Positions 9,059 through 17,312 of a DNA stretch of 64,000 bases are shown piece by piece. Position 1 is the stretch's first letter. Every line of letters starts with the position of its first letter. Where the stretch lies: positions 1 to 64,000 of the forward strand of contig NZ_ML014752.1 in the NCBI RefSeq assembly GCF_003675875.1, written 5' to 3'. The notes below the pieces were generated by a model that worked only from the letters and a program-made list of their open reading frames with translations, was not told where the DNA came from and did no database searches. Made by a program: the position numbers and the translations under genes. This DNA comes from Halostella limicola. Its GTDB lineage: Archaea; Halobacteriota; Halobacteria; Halobacteriales; Natronoarchaeaceae.

Positions 9059-11071
9059 TCAGAACCACCCTCCGTAGAGGCCGACGACGACGAGCAGCGC
9101 CACGAGCCCGAGCGTGAGCATGGCGGCATAGTTCGTGACCACGCCGGTCTGCACCTGCTTCAGGCGGCTCCCGGAGTCGAGGCTCACGCGGCTAACGCCG
9201 TTGACCGCGCCGTCGATGACCGTCTGGTCGAACTTGTTGGCGGCGCGGGCGATAGGCAGGGTCAGCCCCTCGGCGAGCCAGACCTGGTACTCGTCCTGGT
9301 AGTAGTTGTGTTTCAGCAGCGTGCGGATGCTGCCGAGCTTCTCGGTGTGGGGCTCGGGGTCCGGCACGTTGTACAGCGTGTGAGCGAGGAACGCGCCGGC
9401 GAGCGCGAGCCCCAGCGACAGCGCGCCGGGGAGGAACGGACCGATGTCGGACGCCTCGAAGTGCGCGGCGTCGTGGACGAGTTCCTCGTAGTGGTGGACC
9501 GACGTGACCGTCTCCTCGGGCCCGTCGAGCCACTGGTGGAGGAACTCGATGTTCGAGCCGGTGAGCTCGGCGACCGGCACCATGTTGACGAAGCCGATGA
9601 ACGTCGCCAGCAGGCCGAGCACGACGAGCGGCACCTTGATCGACCAGCCGACCGCGTGCGGGTCCCGCGCGGTGTCGGATCGCGGTTCGCCGTGGAACGT
9701 CAGGAACACCATCCGGAAGGTGTAGAACCCGGTGAAGAAGACGGCGACGAGACCCATCGCGTACGCGCCGAGCAGCAGCGGCTGGTTCCCGAGGCCGTAG
9801 TGGAGCGCCTCGAACAGGATTTCGTCCTTGCTCCAGAAGCCCGAGAACGGGACGATGCCCGCGAGCGCGAGCGAGCCCGCGAGGAACGTGTAGTAGGTGA
9901 CGGGTGCCTCGTCCTTCAGGCCGCCCATCTCCCACATGTCCTGCTCGTGGTGCATCAGCACGATGACCGACCCCGACCCGAGGAACAGCAGCGCCTTGAA
10001 GAAGGCGTGGTTCATCAGGTGGAAGGACCCGGCGACGAAGCCGCCGGCCCCGAGGCCGAGCATCATGTATCCGTACTGCGATATCGTCGAGTACGCGAGC
10101 ACGCGCTTGATGTCGTCCTTGACGACGCCCATCGTCGCCGCGAACAGGGCGGTGAAGCCGCCCACGAACGCGATGAACGTGAGCACCGTCGGGCTCAGCG
10201 CGTAGAAGCCGTACATCCGGGCGACGAGGTAGACGCCGGCCGCGACCATCGTCGCCGCGTGGATGAGCGCGGAGACCGTCGTCGGGCCCTCCATCGCGTC
10301 GGGGAGCCAGGTGTGCAGCGGGTACTGCGCGGACTTGCCGATGACGCCGCCCAGCACGAGCATGCCCAGCAGCGCGACCCAGGCCTGCTCGCCGAGACCG
10401 AGGAACGTCGTCATCGCGTCCGTCTCGCCGTCGACGAGCGCGTGTTCGGCGAGCACCGGGAACGACTCCTGGCCGGCGAACTGCGCCGTGCCGAACGTGG
10501 CGATGATCCCGACGACGCCGATGAGGAAGAAGTAGTCACCGAAGCGGGTGACCAGGAACGCTTTCTTGGCCGCGCTCGCCGCGCTCTCGGTGCGGAACCA
10601 GAAGCCGATGAGCAGGTACGAGCAGAGCCCGACCAGCTCGAAGAACATGAACGCCATCAGCAGGTTGCTGGCGTAGACGAACGCCAGCATGCTGAAGGTG
10701 AACAGGCCGAGTTCGGCGTAGTACCGCGGGAGGCCCGTCTCGCCCTCGTCGTTCATGTAGCCCAGGCTGAACACGTGGACCAGGAACGCGACCAGGCTGA
10801 CGATGACGAGCATCATCGCCGACAGCGGGTCGATGAGGATGCCGAAGGAGAGGGAGAGCTCCTCTGCGGCGACCCACGTGAACAGGTCCGGCTCGTTGTA
10901 CACTTCGCCGCCGCTCACGGTGAGGAACGCCCACAGCGACAGCAGCAGCGACCCGCCCGTGGCGGCGATTCCGGCGAACGCCCCCTTCTTGGGCATGTAG
11001 CTGCCCACGGAGAGCGCGATCAGGAACGATACGAACGGAAGCAACGCGATCGCGGGCGCGTATTCGAACAT
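9059..11071 (-). CDS. nuoL: Complex I subunit NuoL (antiporter-like)
   Basis: A 670-residue membrane protein of the ND5/NuoL type, the distal proton channel carrying the long lateral helix. N-terminal helices precede the GLCSYLLIGFW segment. The motif KSAQYPLHTWLPDAMEGPTTVSALIHAAT lies near residue 240 and DDIKRVLAYSTISQYGYM near residue 325. A soluble stretch around 540-600 is followed by a terminal helix (TLGLVALLVVVGLYGGWF). The length is slightly above the bacterial norm of about 610. It is separated from nuoK by 4 nt and abuts nuoM, so it is cotranscribed with both. Confidence 0.95.
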   Translation of the reverse strand: MFEYAPAIALLPFVSFLIALSVGSYMPKKGAFAGIAATGGSLLLSLWAFLTVSGGEVYNEPDLFTWVAAEELSLSFGILIDPLSAMMLVIVSLVAFLVHVFSLGYMNDEGETGLPRYYAELGLFTFSMLAFVYASNLLMAFMFFELVGLCSYLLIGFWFRTESAASAAKKAFLVTRFGDYFFLIGVVGIIATFGTAQFAGQESFPVLAEHALVDGETDAMTTFLGLGEQAWVALLGMLVLGGVIGKSAQYPLHTWLPDAMEGPTTVSALIHAATMVAAGVYLVARMYGFYALSPTVLTFIAFVGGFTALFAATMGVVKDDIKRVLAYSTISQYGYMMLGLGAGGFVAGSFHLMNHAFFKALLFLGSGSVIVLMHHEQDMWEMGGLKDEAPVTYYTFLAGSLALAGIVPFSGFWSKDEILFEALHYGLGNQPLLLGAYAMGLVAVFFTGFYTFRMVFLTFHGEPRSDTARDPHAVGWSIKVPLVVLGLLATFIGFVNMVPVAELTGSNIEFLHQWLDGPEETVTSVHHYEELVHDAAHFEASDIGPFLPGALSLGLALAGAFLAHTLYNVPDPEPHTEKLGSIRTLLKHNYYQDEYQVWLAEGLTLPIARAANKFDQTVIDGAVNGVSRVSLDSGSRLKQVQTGVVTNYAAMLTLGLVALLVVVGLYGGWF

Positions 11072-11075
11072 GTAG

Positions 11076-11381
11076 TTACCACCTCATCGTTGCCGCTTTG
11101 GTTACGTCCACGTCCTGGAAGTTGCGGTAGAGGACGAGGATGATGCCGATACCGACGGCGACCTCCGCGGCGGCGAGCGCCATCGTGAACAGGCTGAACA
11201 CCTGTCCGGTGAGGTTGCCGTGCTGGAACGAGAACGCGATGAAGTTGATGTTGGCCGCGTTCAGCATCAGCTCGACCGACATCAGGAACATCAGCGCGTT
11301 CCGCCGCGTGAGAATGCCGAACAGCCCGATGCAAAACACCGCGGCCGACAGCACGAGGTAGTACTCGACCGGCACCGCCAT
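11076..11381 (-). CDS. nuoK: Complex I subunit NuoK
   Basis: A 101-residue protein with three membrane helices (about 5-25, 30-52, 62-84). The second carries the buried glutamate in MSVELMLNAANINFI and the third another in MALAAAEVAVGIGI. These are the conserved proton-path residues of NuoK/ND4L. The ATG overlaps the preceding nuoJ2 TGA by one base. Normal length. Confidence 0.95.
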   Translation of the reverse strand: MAVPVEYYLVLSAAVFCIGLFGILTRRNALMFLMSVELMLNAANINFIAFSFQHGNLTGQVFSLFTMALAAAEVAVGIGIILVLYRNFQDVDVTKAATMRW

Positions 11382-11752
11382 CAGAGCTCACCCCCCGGTT
11401 GCCCCCCTTCGGGCGCCGTCTCCTCGTCGTCGGCTTCCGAGCGCAGCGGGTTCACGACCTCGCCGCCCTCCTCGCGCTTGGCGAGCATGATCGAGCCCTC
11501 GAGCGCGGCGTCCAGCGCGATGCCGATGACGATAAGCGACACGAGGAAGCCCTCGGCGGGGACGGTCTGGAGCGTCGTCAGGTCGAACATCGCGTACCCG
11601 ATGTTCTCGGTGATGCTCTCGCCGGCCGGGAACCCCGCCGCGTTGCCGAACGACGCGTTCAGGAAGACGTACGCGAAGACGGCGAACAGTGCGACCGCCC
11701 CCAGGCCGGGGAGGAGGTCCCTCCCCAGCCGCAGATCCGGTCCGTCGTTCAT
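11381..11752 (-). CDS. nuoJ: Complex I subunit NuoJ, C-terminal half (nuoJ2)
   Basis: A 123-residue protein with two membrane helices: LLPGLGAVALFAVFAYVFLN (about 12-31) and FLVSLIVIGIALDAALEGSIML. It corresponds to the second half of bacterial NuoJ, where a short helix TENIGYAMF precedes the last transmembrane span. Haloarchaea commonly split NuoJ into two genes. The charged C-terminus (about 20 residues, ending in a Gly/Pro/Glu-rich tail) would be cytoplasmic. The chosen ATG at 11752 overlaps the nuoJ1 TGA in an ATGA arrangement; a much longer upstream frame (to 12049) is only a shadow across nuoJ1. Confidence 0.85.
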   Translation of the reverse strand: MNDGPDLRLGRDLLPGLGAVALFAVFAYVFLNASFGNAAGFPAGESITENIGYAMFDLTTLQTVPAEGFLVSLIVIGIALDAALEGSIMLAKREEGGEVVNPLRSEADDEETAPEGGQPGGEL

Positions 11753-12018
11753 GTCTCGGCCACCTCCCGCGGCTGTTGTTCGCGCGTGAGCATCACGGCG
11801 AACGTGATCAGGATGAGGACCCCGCCCACGTAGACGAGGACCTGCATCGCTGCAAGGAACTCCGCTTGCAGCATCACGTAGTGCACCGCGACGCTGAGCA
11901 GCGCGACGCCGAGCAGTAGTGCGGAGTGCCACACGTCCCGCATCAGCACGACGCCGAGACTGCTCGCCACCGTGATAGCGGCGAACAGCGCGAACGCGAT
12001 GGTCTCGTATGGTGCCAT
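11749..12018 (-). CDS. nuoJ: Complex I subunit NuoJ, N-terminal half (nuoJ1)
   Basis: An 89-residue protein with three membrane helices (about 4-24, 30-50, 58-79). It matches the N-terminal half of NuoJ/ND6, including LQAEFLAAMQVLVYVGGVLILITFAVML, which contains the pi-bulge helix. It is the first gene after the 177-nt gap that splits the cluster and overlaps nuoJ2 by 4 nt. The genuine start is ATG at 12018. The promoter is unclear; a weak CTTGAAAG lies 28-35 nt upstream. Confidence 0.88.
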   Translation of the reverse strand: MAPYETIAFALFAAITVASSLGVVLMRDVWHSALLLGVALLSVAVHYVMLQAEFLAAMQVLVYVGGVLILITFAVMLTREQQPREVAET

Positions 12019-12180
12019 TGCTATAACCTCTCGGCGGATGCCCTTTCAAGATTTCGAGACGGCTACGACGGGCCAGAACCGATAGTCGGGATTCTCAGGA
12101 TATCTCGCCTGATTTTTCGAGTTGTGTTACCGAGGATCATACGCGCCGCCGAAGCGGCTCGCTGGCAGGTAACGCGCGAG

Positions 12181-12185
12181 AAAAA
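12181..12185 (-). terminator. T-tract after nuoI in the 177-nt intra-cluster gap
   Basis: About 10 nt beyond the nuoI stop the minus strand reads CTTTTTC. Archaeal termination favours such U-tracts, so nuoA-I and nuoJ-N may be separate or partly uncoupled transcripts. The rest of the gap (12019-12195) holds no reading frame. Confidence 0.35.
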
Positions 12186-12195
12186 GGTCAGAACG

Positions 12196-12657
12196 CTACT
12201 GGTAGTCGAGTTCGCCCTCGCCCTCGCCGATCCAGGCGCCGCGGTCCGGTTCGCGGGATTCGAGCGGGTCGATGTCCTTGTACCACGGGACGTTCTTCAG
12301 CTGCTCCTTGTTGTACACCAGGTCGTCCTTGGTATCGCCCGTGAACTCGAAGTTTTGGGTGAGCAGGATGGCGTCGACCGGACAGACCTCCTCGCAGAGC
12401 CGGCAGTAGATGCACTGCCCGATGTGGAGGTTGTACTGCTCGGCGTTGCGCTGTTCGTCGGTGACGATCTGGATAGTGTCGTTGGGGCAGACGTTCTCGC
12501 ACTGCCGGCACCAGATGCACCGCTCCTGGCTGAACTTGTGTACCCCGCGGAATCGCGGACTGACCTCCGGCGCGGTCTCGGGGTACTCGACGGTGAACGT
12601 GTTCCCGTCGAGCGCGTGTTTCATCGTCGTCGCCATGGATTTCAGGAGTCCGATCAT
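12196..12657 (-). CDS. nuoI: Complex I subunit NuoI (2x[4Fe-4S])
   Basis: A 153-residue peripheral-arm subunit that passes electrons to NuoB. Two ferredoxin motifs hold the N6a/N6b clusters: CIWCRQCENVCP near residue 60 and CIYCRLCEEVCP near residue 99. The start at 12657 overlaps the nuoH stop in ATGA form. The longer frame to 12780 would lie inside nuoH and has non-conserved sequence. The acidic tail is typical of halophiles. Confidence 0.96.
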   Translation of the reverse strand: MIGLLKSMATTMKHALDGNTFTVEYPETAPEVSPRFRGVHKFSQERCIWCRQCENVCPNDTIQIVTDEQRNAEQYNLHIGQCIYCRLCEEVCPVDAILLTQNFEFTGDTKDDLVYNKEQLKNVPWYKDIDPLESREPDRGAWIGEGEGELDYQ

Positions 12658-13715
12658 ACTATCACTCCCACGATGATGGCCGTGAGCACCAGGTTCGCGA
12701 AGCTCAGTACGAGCATGCCTTTCCAGCCGATCTGGATAAGCTGATCGATGCGGACGCGCGGGATGGCCGAGCGGAACCACTGGGTCAGCAGGAAGACGGC
12801 CCAGATCTTGATGATGAACCAGACGATGCCCGGCAGGATCGGGCCCGCGGGACCGCCGAGGAACAGCGTCGCGATGATGGCGCCGCCGAGGAAGATGTGC
12901 AGGAACTCGCCGAGGTAGAACAGGACGAAGTAGACGCTCGAGTACTCCGTCTGGTACCCGGCGATGATCTCCGTCGGCGCTTCGGGCGTGTCGAACGGGT
13001 TACGCCCGACCTCCGCGAGGTTCGCGACCACGAACAGCACGAACGCGAACGGGTTGACGAACGCGAACCACGACGGGATGGTCAGGCCAGCGACCGTCAG
13101 CAGCGGCTCGGCCTGCACCTCGACGATAGTGGACATCCGGAGCGAACCGGTGAAGATGACCACCGACGCCGCCGTGATGACCAGCGGGATCTCGTAGGCG
13201 ATGTTCTGCGCGATGGCGCGCAGACCGCCGAGCAGCGAGTACTTGTTCGCGGACGCGTAGCCGCCCATCGCCAGCCCGATGCTCGCGATGCCGGCGACGG
13301 CGAAGACGTACGCGAGGCCGACCTCGGGGTCGGCGAGGTGGATGCCGTTCCCCATCGGGATGACGGCGAAGCCGAGAAGCGCCGAGGACGCGACGACGAT
13401 CGGCGCGAGGTCCCACGCCGGCCGGTCGACGTTCTCGGGGACGATGAGCTCCTTCGACAGCAGGCGGACGGCGTCGGCCACGATGATGAACAGGCCGAAC
13501 GGCCCGATGCGGTTGACGGCGATGCGGTCCGTGAACGCGGCGGTGATCTTCCGCTTGGCCCACGGGCCGGCGACGCCGGTCATCGCCAGCATCAGGTTGC
13601 CGACGAGGAAGGCCGCGAGGAAGGTCGCGACCAGGTCGCCGGCCATCCCGAACTGGTTGAGGCCGAGCAGGTCGCCGACCCGCTCGGGCAGCAGGGTCTT
13701 CTGCTGGGCGATCAT
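12654..13715 (-). CDS. nuoH: Complex I subunit NuoH
   Basis: A 353-residue, eight-helix membrane subunit that forms the quinone chamber at the junction of the two arms. The motif GRNPFDTPEAPTEIIAGYQTEYSS near residue 238 corresponds to the conserved quinone-site loop (RxPFDxPEAExELVxGxxxEYS). The early segment KRKITAAFTDRIAVNRIGPFG near residue 54 matches the helix 1-2 loop. One-base overlap (TGATG) with nuoCD upstream and 4-nt overlap with nuoI downstream. Confidence 0.95.
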   Translation of the reverse strand: MIAQQKTLLPERVGDLLGLNQFGMAGDLVATFLAAFLVGNLMLAMTGVAGPWAKRKITAAFTDRIAVNRIGPFGLFIIVADAVRLLSKELIVPENVDRPAWDLAPIVVASSALLGFAVIPMGNGIHLADPEVGLAYVFAVAGIASIGLAMGGYASANKYSLLGGLRAIAQNIAYEIPLVITAASVVIFTGSLRMSTIVEVQAEPLLTVAGLTIPSWFAFVNPFAFVLFVVANLAEVGRNPFDTPEAPTEIIAGYQTEYSSVYFVLFYLGEFLHIFLGGAIIATLFLGGPAGPILPGIVWFIIKIWAVFLLTQWFRSAIPRVRIDQLIQIGWKGMLVLSFANLVLTAIIVGVIV

Positions 13716-15382
13716 CAGCGGTCCACCTCCCCGAGGATGATGTCGAGGCTACCGAGCGAGGCGATCATGTCTGCGATGTACTCGCCGTTGGCCATCTCCG
13801 GGAGCACGGAGAGGTTGTGGAAGCAGGGGCTGCGGATCTTGAACCGGGCGGGCTTGTCCGTGCCGTCGCTCCGGATGTAGATGCCGAGCTCGCCCTTCGC
13901 ACCCTCGACCGCGCGGTAGATCTCCGTGTCCGGGTCGGGCTTGAGCGTCCGCGGGACGTTGCTCTGGATGGTGCGTTCCTCCTCCGGCCAGTCCTCGAGC
14001 AGGTCGATACACTGCTCGATGATCCGCGCGGACTGCTCGACCTCCTGCAGCCGGACGAGGACGCGGCTGTAGTTGTCGCAGCCGTCCTCGGTGACGACGT
14101 CCCAGTCGAGTTCGTCGTAGTAGCCGTACGGGTCGTCGCGGCGCAGGTCGTAGTCGATGCCGGACCCGCGGGCGACCGGCCCCGTCGCGCCGTAGGACTT
14201 GGCGACCTCCGGTTCGAGGATCCCCGTGTCGATACAGCGCGACTGGAAGATCTCGTTGCCCGTCAGCAGGTCGTGGTACTCCTCCAGCGCCCCCGGCAGG
14301 TCGTCGAGGAAGTCCCGCGTCTTCTCGAAGAAGTCCTCGCGGGGCTCCGGCAGGTCCCAGGCGACGCCGCCGAGCCGGAAGTAGTTGAACATCATGCGCT
14401 GGCCGGTCAGGTCCTCCAGGATCGTCTGGACCTTCTCCCGGTCGCGCATGGCGTACATGAAGATGGCGGTGAAGTCGCCGTACACGTCGAGCGCGAACGT
14501 GCCGACCGCGAGCATGTGGCCCGCGATGCGGCACAGCTCCGCGCCCATCGTCCGAATGACCTGCGCGTACTCCGGCACGTCGAGGTCCGCGAGGTCCTCC
14601 GCTGCGCGCGCGTACGCCCACTCGTTGAGTAGGCCGGCCGAGGAGTAGTCCCAGCGGTCGGGGTACGGCATGATCTGGTGGCGGTACGTCCCCTGCTGGG
14701 CCATCTGCTCCTCGCAGCGGTGGAGGTAGCCGATGTCGGGTTCGACGTCGGCGACCGTCTCGCCGTCGAGCGTCGCTTCGAGGTGGAGGACGCCGTGGGT
14801 CGCCGGGTGGTGCGGCCCGATGTTGACGAACATCGTGTCGGACTCGGCGTCCTTGTGATCCTCCTCCAGCGGGTTCGCGTGCTCCTCGAAGGTGACGATC
14901 TGGGGCTTCTCCTGGTCGAAGTCCTTCGCCAGGGGGTGACCCGTCCACGTCTCCGGCAGGAGGATGCGGCGCAGGTCGGGGTGCCCCTCGTAGTCGATAC
15001 CGACGAGGTCGTACGCCTCGCGCTCGTGCCAGTCGGCCGTGCGGTAGACGGGCTCTGCCGACTGACTGACGGGGTCGTTCTTCGTCGTCGGCACGACGAC
15101 GCTGACCTCCTGGGTCGGGTCGTCGTACTTCTTGAGGTGGTAGATCGACTCGTACCGGTCCTCGTACTCCTGTGCGGTCACGCAGGAGAGGTGGTCGAAG
15201 CCGGCCTCGTCGCGCAGGGCGAACAGCGCGTCCTGCACCTCGTCGGGCCGGACGACGAAGCCCTCCGCGTTCAGGTGGGACTCGCGGTCGATCGCCGTCT
15301 CGCCGAGCAGCTCAGCGAGCGCGTCGTAGTCGACGCCGTCGGCGACTTCGAGGTCACCTTCGGGTTCTTTCTGCGTGCTCAT
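13715..15382 (-). CDS. nuoCD: Complex I fused subunit NuoCD
   Basis: A 555-residue fusion of the 30-kDa (NuoC) and 49-kDa (NuoD) subunits of the quinone module. Residues about 20-165 are NuoC, with [26 protein letters not shown]. From about residue 185 comes NuoD, with [15 protein letters not shown] and the quinone-side [15 protein letters not shown]. The C-terminus ([20 protein letters not shown]) is the conserved helix region beside the N2 cluster. C-D fusion is usual in haloarchaea. The start overlaps nuoB by 4 nt. Confidence 0.95.
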   Translation of the reverse strand: MSTQKEPEGDLEVADGVDYDALAELLGETAIDRESHLNAEGFVVRPDEVQDALFALRDEAGFDHLSCVTAQEYEDRYESIYHLKKYDDPTQEVSVVVPTTKNDPVSQSAEPVYRTADWHEREAYDLVGIDYEGHPDLRRILLPETWTGHPLAKDFDQEKPQIVTFEEHANPLEEDHKDAESDTMFVNIGPHHPATHGVLHLEATLDGETVADVEPDIGYLHRCEEQMAQQGTYRHQIMPYPDRWDYSSAGLLNEWAYARAAEDLADLDVPEYAQVIRTMGAELCRIAGHMLAVGTFALDVYGDFTAIFMYAMRDREKVQTILEDLTGQRMMFNYFRLGGVAWDLPEPREDFFEKTRDFLDDLPGALEEYHDLLTGNEIFQSRCIDTGILEPEVAKSYGATGPVARGSGIDYDLRRDDPYGYYDELDWDVVTEDGCDNYSRVLVRLQEVEQSARIIEQCIDLLEDWPEEERTIQSNVPRTLKPDPDTEIYRAVEGAKGELGIYIRSDGTDKPARFKIRSPCFHNLSVLPEMANGEYIADMIASLGSLDIILGEVDR

Positions 15383-16086
15383 GGCGAATCAGCCCAGTTG
15401 TAGCGCATGACGAGCGTCTCCTCGTCGATCTCCTTCGCGAGTTCGTCGACGATCTCGTCCTGATCCAGGTCGGCGAACTGCTCGAGTTCGTACGGCTTCA
15501 CCGTCACCGGCGCGGACTCGCCGTTGGCGACGCGCTCCTGCAGCTTGGCGACGCCGTAGACGAGCGCCTCGGGGCGGGGCGGACAGCCAGGGACGTGGAT
15601 GTCGACCGGGATGACCTCCTCCGCGCCCTTCACGACGTTGTACCCCTCCTGGAACGGGCCGCCGGAGATGGTACACGAGCCCATGCCGACGACGAACTTC
15701 GGCTCGGGCATCTGGTCGTAGACGCGCTTCATCCGGGGGGCGAACTTCGAGACGATCGTCCCCGGCACGATCATCACGTCGGCCTGCCGCGGCGAGGCGC
15801 GCGGGACGCCCGCCCCGAAGCGGTCCAGGTCGTGTTTGACCGCGTACGTGTGCATCATCTCGATGCTGCAGCAGGCGATGCCGAACTGGAGCATGAACAT
15901 GGAGGACCCCCGCACCCAGTTCATGAACTTGTCGAACTTCGTGAGGATGAACGGCGACGAGCCGAACGCCTCCCGCAGCTTCGAGTTGAAGCGGTCGTCG
16001 ACGCCCTCGCCCATGCGGGCCTCGCGCGTCTTGTTCTGCGGCGCTGTGCTCCCGACGATCGACTCCCGCGGTTTATCGCTGCTCAT
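15379..16086 (-). CDS. nuoB: Complex I subunit NuoB (N2 cluster)
   Basis: A 235-residue subunit carrying the terminal [4Fe-4S] cluster N2 that reduces the quinone. Cluster cysteines are visible in [11 protein letters not shown] (about 70), MGSCTISGG (about 135) and the VPGCPPRPE motif (about 165). There is an N-terminal extension of about 40 charged residues before the conserved core. The gene overlaps the nuoA end by 14 nt and nuoCD by 4 nt, so the three are cotranslated. Confidence 0.95.
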   Translation of the reverse strand: MSSDKPRESIVGSTAPQNKTREARMGEGVDDRFNSKLREAFGSSPFILTKFDKFMNWVRGSSMFMLQFGIACCSIEMMHTYAVKHDLDRFGAGVPRASPRQADVMIVPGTIVSKFAPRMKRVYDQMPEPKFVVGMGSCTISGGPFQEGYNVVKGAEEVIPVDIHVPGCPPRPEALVYGVAKLQERVANGESAPVTVKPYELEQFADLDQDEIVDELAKEIDEETLVMRYNWADSP

Positions 16087-16486
16087 TGGTTACACTCCGT
16101 GTTTGCTGGGGGCTCCGCGCCCACTCGACTGCGCCGTTGCGCCAGGCCCACGCGAGCGCGACGACGAGGATGCCGATGAACACCAGCATCGGCGCGAGAA
16201 CCTGCATCAGGCTGGCCCCGCCTTCGAGCGCGTTCCGGTACATGACCGTCCACGGGAAGATGAGGACGGTCTCGATGTCGAAGACGACGAACAGCAGAGC
16301 GACCATGTAGTACTGGATGTTGAACCGGATCCGCGTCGTCCCCGTCGGGATCTCGCCGCTCTCGTAGGTGGCGCGTTTACTGTCTTCCGGGACGCTCGGC
16401 CGGAGGAGACTCGACACCGCCATCATTCCGAGCGGAATGAGTAGTCCCACCAGACCCAGCGCGCCGACTGCTATCCACTGGTTCAT
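16073..16486 (-). CDS. nuoA: Complex I subunit NuoA
   Basis: A 137-residue subunit with three helices (about 5-27, 62-80, 92-112). The conserved loop reads YESGEIPTGTTRIRFNIQYY followed by FVVFDIETVLIFPW. In most NuoA/ND3 proteins the loop is YECG; here the cysteine is serine. It is the first gene of the cluster, with a TATA element 34-39 nt upstream. No nuoE, nuoF or nuoG is present, so the electron donor is not defined by this locus; NADH binding cannot be assumed. Confidence 0.93.
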   Translation of the reverse strand: MNQWIAVGALGLVGLLIPLGMMAVSSLLRPSVPEDSKRATYESGEIPTGTTRIRFNIQYYMVALLFVVFDIETVLIFPWTVMYRNALEGGASLMQVLAPMLVFIGILVVALAWAWRNGAVEWARSPQQTRSVTNEQR

Positions 16487-16519
16487 TCTCCGTAACGTCC
16501 TGAGGTTAGAAACGCACCC

Positions 16520-16525
16520 ATATAA
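16520..16525 (-). promoter_or_regulatory. TATA element of the nuo operon
   Basis: On the minus strand CTTATATGG lies 34-39 nt upstream of the nuoA ATG, implying a leader of roughly 10 nt. It is the best TATA match in the 152-nt gap between nuoA and purE. Confidence 0.6.
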
Positions 16526-16638
16526 GGGTTGATTCTTGCGTTTTTGCGAGCGTTCGCGGCCATCGCGGCAGCTACGGCGGCTATCCGGATCTCACCCGCC
16601 GCGCAGGGTCGCGGGCGGGCGGTTTCGCGGCTGGTCCG

Positions 16639-17280
16639 TCAGGCGTCCCGTTCGCGGAACCCGGGCGTGCCGAGTTCGTGCAGGTCGCGTGACACCTCGC
16701 CGACGGACTGCTGGAGGCCGTCGTGGTACTCGACGAGGCGCTCGCGGAGTTCGTCGTGCTCGCGCGCGAGCATCTGCGCCGCCGACAGCGCCGCGTTGAA
16801 CGACTTACCGGCGTCCACGGCGACCAGCGGCGCGCCCGTCGGCATCCCGATGACGGAGTCGACGGACTTCTCCTGGACGGGGACGCCGACCACGGGAACG
16901 GGGTATGCGATGGAGGCGGTCATGTTGGGAAGGTCGGCCGACTTCCCGCCCGCCCCGGCGATGATGACGTCGATCCCGCGGGCCTCGGCCGTCTCCGCGT
17001 AGGCGTACATCAGTTCCGGCGTCCGGTGAGCCGAGGTGACGTACGTCTCGAACGTGAACCGGGACTCCGGCGGGTCGTCGTAGTCGGTCACCTCCTCGAA
17101 GCCGAGCTCGGTCAGCGCGTCGTACGCGCCGGGGTCGTCCTCGGTGCCCATCATCACGTCGAGGTCCGAGTCGCTCCCCATCACGATGCCCACGTCGGGC
17201 GTGTCCTCGGAGTCGCGGTCGCGGTCGGCCTCGGCTTCGAGCGATGCGATCAGGTCGGAGACGGAGTCTGCCTGTGTCAT
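16639..17280 (-). CDS. purE: N5-carboxyaminoimidazole ribonucleotide mutase
   Basis: Moves the carboxylate of N5-CAIR to give CAIR in purine biosynthesis, acting directly after PurK. The core motifs are GIVMGSDSDLDVM near residue 31, VTSAHRTPE near residue 80 and IAGAGGKSADLPNMTAS near residue 106. At 213 residues it is longer than the bacterial enzyme (about 165), with an acidic N-terminal extension of about 28 residues, an insertion after the first motif and an extended tail. It lies 32 nt downstream of purK in the same operon. Confidence 0.95.
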   Translation of the reverse strand: MTQADSVSDLIASLEAEADRDRDSEDTPDVGIVMGSDSDLDVMMGTEDDPGAYDALTELGFEEVTDYDDPPESRFTFETYVTSAHRTPELMYAYAETAEARGIDVIIAGAGGKSADLPNMTASIAYPVPVVGVPVQEKSVDSVIGMPTGAPLVAVDAGKSFNAALSAAQMLAREHDELRERLVEYHDGLQQSVGEVSRDLHELGTPGFRERDA

Positions 17281-17312
17281 GGTCGTGGTGGTCAGGTCGG
17301 TGGCGCCGGCCG

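Noticed and set aside
7460-11143. A 1227-residue plus-strand frame opposite nuoM and nuoL
   Set aside because: It is an Arg/Asp/Glu/His-rich reading of the complementary strand, caused by GC-rich codon bias. The minus-strand proteins are clear complex I subunits.
11381-12049. NuoJ2 read as a 222-residue protein
   Set aside because: The N-terminal part is nuoJ1 in another frame; the ATGA overlap at 11752 gives the right start.
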